Source of the DNA: an uncultured Dokdonella sp.
GTDB taxonomy: Bacteria; Pseudomonadota; Gammaproteobacteria; Xanthomonadales; Rhodanobacteraceae
Assembly: GCA_934526015.1 (NCBI GenBank)
Contig: CAKSZY010000014.1
Location: 1-59,792 of the forward strand
DNA length: 59,792 nt
Direction of reading: 5' to 3'
Each line of letters starts with the position of its first letter. Position 1 is the first letter of the stretch. The translations under genes and the position numbers were made by a program. The notes beneath the pieces were generated by a model. That model made no database searches, was not told the origin of the DNA, and saw nothing but the letters and a program-made list of their open reading frames with translations. Of this stretch, positions 53,633 through 59,792 are shown piece after piece.

Positions 53633-54252
53633 GTCCGCTCGCGGCCGGACGGCCCTTGTCGCAGCGACGCGCGGCGGATCGCGACTTTCCCGGCGCGGTC
53701 CTGCTGCGCACGCGCCGCCTCGTCCTGCGCGGCTTGCGCCTGCGCGATGCCGAGGATGTCAGCAGCCTGCATGCCGAGCCGCGCGTGTGCGAACACCTGC
53801 TGGAGAAGGTGCCGGTCAGTTTCCTCGAGACGATCGCGTTCATCGCCGCGGCCAACCGCCTCTACGCCGATGCCCCCGGCATCGGCGTCTGGCACGCCAG
53901 TGCGGCGGAGGGCTTCGTCGGCCTGTTTTCCTTGCTGCCGGTGGCCGGCAGCGAGCGCGACATCGAACTCGGCGTGCGCCTGATGCCGGCCGCGTTCGGT
54001 CGCATGTATTCGCTCGAAGGCGCGCGTGCGCTGCGCGAACACGCTTTCGGGCACCTCGGCCTGGCCCGCCTGCGCGGCGGCTGCCACCCGCGCAACGCCG
54101 CGGCGTCGCTGATCTTCCGTCGCCTCGGTTTCAGCGAGACCGGCGAAGCGTCCGCGGACGAGGCCCGCGCCTTCGTGCTCGAGCGCGAGACCTGGCTCGG
54201 CCGCCATGGCAATGCCGCGGTCGATCCGCAGGCCCGCGAATCGGCGGCATGA
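53629..54252 (+). CDS. GNAT-family N-acetyltransferase
   Basis: Protein of 207 aa of the RimJ/RimL type. It opens with LLRTRRLVLRGLRLRDAEDV, and contains ASLIFRRLGFSETGEA as the CoA-binding and product-release end. The middle ARLRGGCHPRNAAA (about residues 144-157) fits motif A/B with an Asn. The substrate could be a ribosomal protein N-terminus, an amino acid or a drug. The ATG at 53629 is selected because of its overlap with the leader ORF; the frame is open further upstream without a good start. Confidence 0.85.
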   Translation: MSPLAAGRPLSQRRAADRDFPGAVLLRTRRLVLRGLRLRDAEDVSSLHAEPRVCEHLLEKVPVSFLETIAFIAAANRLYADAPGIGVWHASAAEGFVGLFSLLPVAGSERDIELGVRLMPAAFGRMYSLEGARALREHAFGHLGLARLRGGCHPRNAAASLIFRRLGFSETGEASADEARAFVLERETWLGRHGNAAVDPQARESAA

Positions 54253-54275
54253 ACCGGCGGGCGCGGGCCGGATCC

Positions 54276-54617
54276 TCAGCTGACGTCGCGCAGTTGCCAG
54301 TGCGGGCCGATCAGCAGGTCGAGGCGATGCTTGACGATCGCATGCGGCAGGGTCGTGCTGACCTGCAGCTCGCTGCGGTGCGCCGCCAGCGAGCCGGTTA
54401 CCGTCGCCGCCGGATCGGTCGCGCCGCTGCGCGGATCGACGTCATCGGGCTCGTCCTGCAGGCCGCGCCAGCGTTCCCACAGGGTCGTTTCGCGCAGCGC
54501 CGACTGCAGCTGCGCGGCCAGCGTCTCCGGTGATTCGCCGTCGAAGGCGAGTTCGGGCGTGTCGCCACGCGCGTGCGACAGGTCGGCGATGGTGATGAAG
54601 AAGTGCTTGATGGGCAT
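54276..54617 (-). CDS. Hypothetical protein, 113 aa
   Basis: I do not recognise a family. It starts MPIKHFFITIADLSHARG, with a central helical region (LAAQLQSALRETTLWERWR) and an acidic stretch (DEPDDVDP), and ends in PHAIVKHRLDLLIGPHWQLRD. There are no membrane segments or signal peptide. Codon use matches the neighbours, which supports coding. It is convergent with the GNAT gene and 77 nt downstream of bioD on the same strand. Confidence 0.7.
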   Translation of the reverse strand: MPIKHFFITIADLSHARGDTPELAFDGESPETLAAQLQSALRETTLWERWRGLQDEPDDVDPRSGATDPAATVTGSLAAHRSELQVSTTLPHAIVKHRLDLLIGPHWQLRDVS

Positions 54618-54694
54618 GGCCGGTTTCCGCAGGGACAGGCCACCAGTCTAACCGTGCGGCGCCGATGGCATGTGCCGGCGATCCGATGCCGCGC

Positions 54695-55390
54695 TCACGC
54701 CTGCGCGCTTCCGCGCGGCCTTGCGCGGGCACGCACGGCATCGGCGAGATCGACGTCCGCACCTTCGGCGCCGTGGCCGACCACGCCGAGCAGCGGGGCG
54801 TCGATGCGGCGGCGCAGGGTGTCGAGGTTGTCGTCGACGCGCGCCATCGCCGGATCGATGCGGTTGCCGATCCAGCCGGCGAGGCGGCAGCCGTCGGCGG
54901 CGATCGCGCGCGCGCTGAGCCGCGCATGGTGGATGCAGCCGAGGCGCAGGCCGACGACGAGGACGACATCGAGGTCGAGCGCGCGCACGAGATCGGCCTG
55001 TTCGAGGCGTTCGCCGAGCGGCGCGGCCCAGCCGCCGACCCCTTCGACGACGAGCGCGTCGGCGCGTGCCGCGAGGCCGGCGTAGGCGGCGCCGATGCGC
55101 GCCGGCTCGATCTCGATGCCGGCATCGGCGGCGGCGATGTGGGGCGCGATCGCCGGCTCGAAGGCGTACGGATTCACCTCGTCGTAGTCGACCGTGAAGC
55201 TCGCCGCGGCCTGCAGGGCCAGCGCGTCCTCGTTGCGCAGGCCGGCCGGCGTGACCGCACAACCGCTCGCCACCGGCTTCATGCCGAGCGTGACCAGCCC
55301 GCACGCACGCAGCGAGGCGATCAGCCGGCAGGCGACGTGCGTCTTGCCGATGCCGGTGTCGGTGCCGGTGACGTAGACATGGACGCTCAT
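54695..55390 (-). CDS. bioD: Dethiobiotin synthetase
   Basis: ATP-dependent carboxylase of 231 aa that closes the ureido ring in biotin synthesis. The P-loop is GTDTGIGKTHVA (residues 9-20). Other family segments are MKPVASGC and VVEGVGGWAAPL. Length is normal. The other bio genes are not adjacent in the window, so it lies outside a bio operon as far as seen. The upstream neighbour on the same strand is an unrelated secreted protein gene 22 nt away. Confidence 0.95.
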   Translation of the reverse strand: MSVHVYVTGTDTGIGKTHVACRLIASLRACGLVTLGMKPVASGCAVTPAGLRNEDALALQAAASFTVDYDEVNPYAFEPAIAPHIAAADAGIEIEPARIGAAYAGLAARADALVVEGVGGWAAPLGERLEQADLVRALDLDVVLVVGLRLGCIHHARLSARAIAADGCRLAGWIGNRIDPAMARVDDNLDTLRRRIDAPLLGVVGHGAEGADVDLADAVRARARPRGSAQA

Positions 55391-55412
55391 GCGCCGGCCG
55401 GCAGCATCCCGC

Positions 55413-57518
55413 TCACGGGCCGCTGCCGGTGGCGCGGACCATGAAGGCGCCCGGCAGCGGATTGGTCGGCGCGAGGTTCTGCGAACCGAACGGCGCCGAG
55501 GCGAGGTCGTTGATCACCGCGGCGATGTCGGGCGCATAGAAGAACCACGAGTTGTCGCCGGGGTTGCTGCCGTCGACGCGCGCCGGACGGTCCTGGCCGC
55601 CGAGCAGCTTCGCGCTGGCGCCGACGAAGAATGCGCCGCTGACGCGGGTCGGCGGGATCACGACTTCGAAGAAGGTGTTGCCGCTGACATCCGGCGTCGC
55701 CTGCACCGAGGCAAGCGCGGTGGCATTGCGAGGATCGCCGTCGGCGTCGGGATCGTCGAGCAGCCAGAACGTCACCGGACCGTTGGCGAGCGAGGGGAAG
55801 GTCGCGCCGAAGGCGACCGAGAGGCGCGTGATGACCGCGCCGGCCGGATCGGTGGTGTAGTAGTTGCCCCACAGCATGTCCGGATCGAACGAACTCGGCG
55901 GTCCCATGTTCGTGCTGGCGCTGCCGTCGTCGCGCAGGTAGACCACCGGCGGATCGAAGCCGTCGAGGAACAGGCCGTCGGCCTGCCATTCGTAGGCGCC
56001 GATGTCGGCGCCGGCGCCGGTCACGCGCGGATGGCCTTCGCCGCGCTGGTCGAAGGCGAGGCCGGCGCTGTTGTTGCCGGCATCGCGTGCGGCGCTGCCG
56101 ATCGCCAGCGCATGCGTGCGCGTCGGTCCGCCGTTGTCGGCCAGCGGCCGCAGTTGCGGGTCGGCATCGAGGGTGTCGGTCGGCAGCGCGAGGGCACCGG
56201 CATCCCCGATCAGGTTGTTGGCGCCGCTCACGCTCAAGCTGCCGGTGGCGGCGAGATCGACCGGCAGCGTCGCGCCGGGGTCGGCGAGATTGGCGGCGAT
56301 GATCGAACTCTGCAGGGTGAAGCTCTGGCCGGCACCGCCGTCGGCGGCGAACAGCACGGCACCGCCGTCGGCGGAGTGGTTGGCGCTGACCGTGCTGGCG
56401 GTCAGGGTCAGGGGGCGCGCACTCGACATCGCCGCACCGCGTGCGGCGCTGTTGCCCGAGATCGTCGAGTTGCGCACGCCGAGGGTCGTGCCGGGGTCGC
56501 CGTAGACGCTGAACACGGCCTTGAACAGGCCGCCGCCGTCGCCGTCGGTGGTGTTGCCGTCGAGCGTGCTGTCGACCAGCAGCGCGTCGTCGCGCACGTA
56601 CACGCCGGCACCGCGCGCGGCCTCGCCGTTGCCGGTTGCCTCCGCGCGGTTGCCGCTGATCGTGCTGCGCGTCATGGTCAGCTCGCCGCGCACGTAGGCA
56701 CCGCCGCCGGCGGTGAGATAGGTCGGGCCATCGTCGCCGATCACCGACTCGACGTGGTTGCCGCTGATCGTGCTGTCGAGCATGACCAGGTTGCCGGTCA
56801 CGTAGGCACCGCCGCCGATGGCGACATTGTCGCCGCCGGCACGCGCCGAGGAGCCGGTGATCGCGCTGTCGATCAGGGTCAGGTCGCCCGAGATGCTGAG
56901 CGCGCCGCCGAAGGTCAGCGGACCGCCGTTGCTGGCGTGGCAGTCGTCGATCGTCACCCGCGTCAGACTGACGTCGCCGGACGAATCGATGCAGCTGGCG
57001 AGGCCGTGCGTGTAGTTGCCGTTGCGCACGCTGAGGTCGCGCACGGCGAGCTGGGCGAGGCCGGTCTGGAACTGGGCGTGATAGAGGAACCTCGCGCCGT
57101 TGGCGTCGATCACCAGCGCGTCGCGGCCCGGGCCGGCCAGGGTCAGGTTGTTGATCGGGTGGTCGCCGAGCACGCTGATGTCGATCACGCCCTGGGTCAG
57201 GGTGATCGTGCCGCAGGCCAGCGCAGTCATGTCGATGGTGTCGTTCTCGCCGGCGGCGAGGATCACGCTGCGCAAGGTGCCGGCGCTGCCGTCGTCGGCG
57301 CAGCTGGTCACCGGCAGCACCGCGCCGATCCGCTGTGCCAGCGGCGGCGGTGCGGCGGGTGGTTCGTGGCCGTGCTGCTGGCGCGCCTGCAGGCGGTGCT
57401 GGTAGTGGCGGCTGGCGGTGTCGGCGGACTCCGCCGGCAGCGCGCTGGCGGGGTGCAGGATGCCGGCGAGGCAAAGACTCAGCAGGGTCGGGCGGAGCGG
57501 GAGCGGGCGTCGATGCAT
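55413..57518 (-). CDS. Secreted choice-of-anchor Q parallel-beta-helix protein
   Basis: Protein of 701 aa with a signal peptide (about 1-26). Residues 70-470 form a parallel beta-helix built of repeats like LTMTRSTISGNRAE, followed by the choice-of-anchor Q end (LADNGGPTRTHALAIGSAARDAGNN...GADIGAYEW). A motif LFLDGFD follows (about residue 500), similar to the F-x-x-GFE tail of the delta-60 protein. An additional beta domain of about 190 residues comes after it, which is unusual because such tails normally end the protein. It is probably a surface adhesin-like protein. Confidence 0.85.
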   Translation of the reverse strand: MHRRPLPLRPTLLSLCLAGILHPASALPAESADTASRHYQHRLQARQQHGHEPPAAPPPLAQRIGAVLPVTSCADDGSAGTLRSVILAAGENDTIDMTALACGTITLTQGVIDISVLGDHPINNLTLAGPGRDALVIDANGARFLYHAQFQTGLAQLAVRDLSVRNGNYTHGLASCIDSSGDVSLTRVTIDDCHASNGGPLTFGGALSISGDLTLIDSAITGSSARAGGDNVAIGGGAYVTGNLVMLDSTISGNHVESVIGDDGPTYLTAGGGAYVRGELTMTRSTISGNRAEATGNGEAARGAGVYVRDDALLVDSTLDGNTTDGDGGGLFKAVFSVYGDPGTTLGVRNSTISGNSAARGAAMSSARPLTLTASTVSANHSADGGAVLFAADGGAGQSFTLQSSIIAANLADPGATLPVDLAATGSLSVSGANNLIGDAGALALPTDTLDADPQLRPLADNGGPTRTHALAIGSAARDAGNNSAGLAFDQRGEGHPRVTGAGADIGAYEWQADGLFLDGFDPPVVYLRDDGSASTNMGPPSSFDPDMLWGNYYTTDPAGAVITRLSVAFGATFPSLANGPVTFWLLDDPDADGDPRNATALASVQATPDVSGNTFFEVVIPPTRVSGAFFVGASAKLLGGQDRPARVDGSNPGDNSWFFYAPDIAAVINDLASAPFGSQNLAPTNPLPGAFMVRATGSGP

Positions 57519-57652
57519 GGCGATGACCTCGCGTGCGGCAAGGGCCGTTCAGGGAGCCCGATCATGGCAGCCGCCGCCGGTCGATGCCATGCCGGCCCAC
57601 CGCATGCGCGTTGGCGGCTAGAATACGGGTCCGTTTTTCACCGGACGCCGCG

Positions 57653-58174
57653 ATGAGCTTCGAAGCCGCGCCGATCCGCGCCACCACCAAGGCCGGACTC
57701 TACGAGGAACTGCGCGCCGCCGCCGCGGGCCTGCTGGCCGGCGAGCACGACCGCATCGCCAATGCGGCGAACTTCGCCGCGCTGGCCTGGCAGACGCTGC
57801 CGGCGATCAACTGGTGCGGTTTCTACTTCTACGACGGCCGCGAACTCGTGGTCGGTCCGTTCCAGGGCAAGCCGGCCTGCGTGCGCATCGCCCTCGGCCG
57901 CGGCGTCTGCGGCACCGCCGCGGCGACCCGCACCACCCAGCTGGTTGCCGATGTCGATGCCTTCCCCGGCCACATCGCCTGCGATTCCGCTTCGCGTTCG
58001 GAGATCGTCGTGCCGCTCGTCGCCGACGGCGAACTGATCGGGGTATGGGACGTCGACAGCCCGCAGCCGGGCCGCTTCGACGACGCCGACCGCATCGGCA
58101 TGGAAGCCCTGTGCACGGTCTTCATCGACTCCCTGCGTGTGCGGGAGCCGGCCATCGCGAGGGCGCGGGCATGA
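57653..58174 (+). CDS. msrC: Free methionine-(R)-sulfoxide reductase (GAF type)
   Basis: Cytoplasmic repair enzyme of 173 aa reducing free Met-(R)-sulfoxide. A single GAF domain carries the conserved block NWCGFYFYDGRELVVGPFQGKPACVRI and GRGVCGTAAATRTTQLVADV, containing the catalytic and resolving cysteines, and then SEIVVPLV. A TAGAAT hexamer at 57619-57624 is a likely -10. Its stop overlaps the next start (ATGA). Confidence 0.94.
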   Translation: MSFEAAPIRATTKAGLYEELRAAAAGLLAGEHDRIANAANFAALAWQTLPAINWCGFYFYDGRELVVGPFQGKPACVRIALGRGVCGTAAATRTTQLVADVDAFPGHIACDSASRSEIVVPLVADGELIGVWDVDSPQPGRFDDADRIGMEALCTVFIDSLRVREPAIARARA

Positions 58175-58599
58175 GCAGAACCGAAGTCAAGATCCGCAAC
58201 GTCGGGCCGAAGTCGGCGGCCTGGCTGCGCCAGGTCGGCGTGCGCACGCTCGAGGACCTCGTCCGCGTCGGTCCGGTCGAGGTCTTCCTCAAGGTCAAGC
58301 GCGCGGGCTTCCGGCCGAGCCTCAACCTGCTCTATTCGATGGCCGCCGCCCTCGAGGACTGCCACTGGACCGACCTGCCGGAAGATCGCCGCGCCGGACT
58401 CGTCCGCGAACTCGAAGCCGCCGAGGCGATCAACCCGATCAAGTCGCGCTGGGACAAGGCAGCCGACCGCAGCGCCCGCAACGACGGCGAAGGCCCGGTG
58501 TCCGGCGGCGATTCCGCGCACGACGGTGACGGCGACGGTTTCGGCGACGGCGACAGTGGCGTGCGCGAACTGACCGGCACCGCCAGCGATTTCGACTGA
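58171..58599 (+). CDS. TfoX C-terminal-domain protein
   Basis: Protein of 142 aa. Residues 1-90 match the TfoX/Sxy C-terminal domain: KIRNVGPKSAAWLRQVGVRTLEDLVRVGPVEVFLKVKRAG then PSLNLLYSMAAALEDCHWTDLP. The N-terminal TfoX domain is absent, as in many stand-alone proteins of this kind. The tail (about 100-142) is acidic and Gly/Asp-rich. Full TfoX/Sxy controls competence genes; the role of the isolated domain is unknown. It is coupled to msrC by a 4-nt overlap. Confidence 0.88.
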   Translation: MSRTEVKIRNVGPKSAAWLRQVGVRTLEDLVRVGPVEVFLKVKRAGFRPSLNLLYSMAAALEDCHWTDLPEDRRAGLVRELEAAEAINPIKSRWDKAADRSARNDGEGPVSGGDSAHDGDGDGFGDGDSGVRELTGTASDFD

Positions 58600-58900
58600 C
58601 CGCCGGGAAGCGGGCCGCGGCGCCTGTCGCATCGGCCTGGCGGGACCCGGTTCGACCCAGGACGACACCCTGCGTCCGCAGGCCAATGCCGCGCGCGACA
58701 CCGGCCGCTCGCTCGGCCTCGCCGATTTCGGCAGCATCGACGAAGCCGACCTCGTCACCCAGGTGCGCGCGCATCCGGAGCTTGCGGCCACGATCGCATT
58801 ACGGATCGGCTGGGCCATGGCCCACATCGCGCAACTCGACGCCGTCGACCGGCGCGCGGATGCATTGCGGGCAAGACTCGGCGGGCAAAGAAGCCGCTGA
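58589..58900 (+). pseudogene. Start-less reading frame after the TfoX_C gene
   Basis: The frame open from 58574 to the TGA at 58898 has strongly coding-like composition in its second half. It reads about SLGLADFGSIDEADLVTQV, then HPELAATIALRIGWAMAHIA, then QLDAVDRRADALRARLGG. It has no ATG, GTG or TTG before 58763, only an ATT at 58589. It may be a decayed gene, or one made by a frameshift from the upstream gene or from a rare start. No family is recognised. The gap 58600-59002 holds no other candidate. Confidence 0.4.
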
Positions 58901-59002
58901 TCCGGCGCCGCCTCGCCATCCGCTTCCTTCGCGAGCACGGGTGGGCCGTCGCCATCGAGCGGTTCGCGCCTGCGTCGCGCGACGCGGTGCTATCGTTTCG
59001 CC

Positions 59003-59554
59003 ATGAACCGACGCACCGGCACGATCCGCTTCAAGGCGAGCTTGCTGCGGCCGGCCGAACCGAAGAACGCGACCTGGTCCTTCCTCGTGTTGCCCAAGGC
59101 CGCGAGCGCGAAGCTGCCGACGCGCAGCATGGTCACCGTCGCCGGCACGCTCGACGGCGCGCCGTTCCAGGCCACGCTCGAACCGGATGGTGCGGGCAGC
59201 CACTGGCTGAAAGTCGAGAAGAAGCTGCGCGACGCGGCCGGCGCCGAAATTGGCGCAATGATCGAACTCGAGATCGCGCCGGTCACCGAGGAACCCGAAC
59301 CCAAGCTGCCCACCGACCTGCGCAAGGCACTCGCCGCCCATCCTGCCGCGCTGGCCACCTGGAAGGACATCACGCCGGTCGCCCGCCGCGACTGGATCCA
59401 CTGGATCGGATCCGGCAAGAAAGCCGAGACGCGCGTGAAGCGCATCGACGTCACCTGCGACAAGCTCGCCAGCGGCCAACGCCGCGCCTGCTGCTTCGAC
59501 CGTTCGGGGATGTACAGCAAGGGCAACATGGGTGCGCCCGAGGCGGCGGAGTAG
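59003..59554 (+). CDS. YdeI/OmpD-associated DUF1905 protein
   Basis: Protein of 183 aa. The N-terminal DUF1905 beta-barrel (about 5-95; FKASLLRPAEPKNATWSFLVLPKAASAKLP and GTLDGAPFQATLEPDGAGSHWLKV) is followed by a YdeI-type helical domain (about 103-165; LPTDLRKALAAHPAALATWKDITPVARRDWIHWI). YdeI relatives are called OmpD-associated or bacteriocin-protection proteins, but the biochemical role is unclear. No signal peptide is seen. The ATG at 59003 is the only good start. Confidence 0.88.
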   Translation: MNRRTGTIRFKASLLRPAEPKNATWSFLVLPKAASAKLPTRSMVTVAGTLDGAPFQATLEPDGAGSHWLKVEKKLRDAAGAEIGAMIELEIAPVTEEPEPKLPTDLRKALAAHPAALATWKDITPVARRDWIHWIGSGKKAETRVKRIDVTCDKLASGQRRACCFDRSGMYSKGNMGAPEAAE

Positions 59555-59618
59555 CGCTTGCAGACTTCGACCTCGCCCGACCGCGCGTCAACGAAAGCGT
59601 TGAAGCGCGCGGGCTTCT

Positions 59619-59792
59619 GTAGAGCCGAGCTTGCTCGGCTGAAGCGTTGAACGGAGTCGGAGAAAAGCAGCGGAGCAAGCTCCGCTCTACAAAAGCGTTG
59701 GACCAGGCAGGCTTTTGTAGAGCCGAGCTTGCTCGGCTGAAGCGTTGAACGGAGTCGGAGAAAAGCAGCGGAGCAAGCTCCGCTCTACAAAA
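59619..59792. repeat. Tandem array of inverted REP elements (incomplete)
   Basis: Four GTAG-type REP palindromes in alternating orientation lie at 59619-59640, 59669-59690, 59717-59738 and 59767-59788. Each is a 22-mer with core GAGCTTGCTC or its complement. The unit of an opposed pair plus spacers is 98 bp and repeats exactly (59619 to 59717). The array probably continues beyond the window. Such pairs are mobilised by RAYT-type transposases, none of which is in the window. Confidence 0.85.

Overview
The window is a high-GC chromosomal segment (about 70% GC in most genes, strongly GC-biased third codon positions). It appears to come from a gammaproteobacterium of the Xanthomonadales/Lysobacterales, possibly a Rhodanobacteraceae member such as Dokdonella. 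This assignment is inference. It rests on the PhoPQ pair, glyQ-glyS beside an orphan PilB/GspE ATPase, GTAG-type REP palindromes like those of Stenotrophomonas, secreted delta-60 and choice-of-anchor proteins, and a Tdk in which two conserved metal-ligand positions (a cysteine of the C-x-C and the C-x-x-H pair) are substituted. No rRNA, tRNA, phage, integrase, transposase or CRISPR locus was found. Nearly all genes are housekeeping or envelope functions.

Layout. 1-4.8 kb: a minus-strand run SnoaL-like, tag, CtlX-like hydrolase, PepSY protein, phoP, phoQ, with overlapping or close genes, ending in a palindromic repeat cluster at the left edge. 4.9-10.5 kb: EamA transporter, PLP dehydratase, pepN, a Gly/Trp/His-rich lipoprotein and a small unknown. 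10.5-11.0 kb: an ORF-free stretch with four strong stem-loops. 11-15.5 kb: mnmG and tex, separated by a long hairpin repeat. 15.6-18.3 kb: a secreted unknown behind a promoter whose spacer is mostly a C12 tract, a YbaY-like lipoprotein and an FHA-GGDEF protein. 18.4-23.4 kb: glyQ-glyS (glyS holds a low-GC segment) and a GspE/PilB ATPase. 23.5-27 kb: a ribbon-helix-helix-like regulator with an upstream palindrome, tatABC, a SYLF protein and a CTERM-anchored secreted protein. 27-38.7 kb: hemH and a hydrolase, metallopeptidase and rdgC, ttcA, plsB, two lipoproteins, a PerM-type permease and tdk. 38.7-39.1 kb: G/C tandem repeats between divergent tdk and rep. 41-49.8 kb: fused succinyl-CoA:3-ketoacid transferase, glutamate-synthase-like FMN protein, hydrolase-mlaA pair, DUF4105 and delta-60 proteins, and a CopD-like protein. 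50-59.8 kb: a beta-propeller/amidohydrolase fusion, GNAT with a coupled leader ORF, bioD, a choice-of-anchor Q protein, msrC-TfoX_C, a start-less reading frame, a YdeI-like protein, and a tandem REP array running off the right edge.

Functional threads. Envelope biogenesis and secretion recur (PhoPQ, PlsB, MlaA, TatABC, at least five lipoproteins). Translation and tRNA modification genes are common (GlyQS, MnmG, TtcA), as are DNA maintenance genes (Tag, RdgC, Rep). The most unusual sequence signals are regulatory: a probable phase-variable promoter, a recurring TTGyGG-18-TAnnnT promoter layout, a possible structured RNA, and several dispersed palindromic repeat families.
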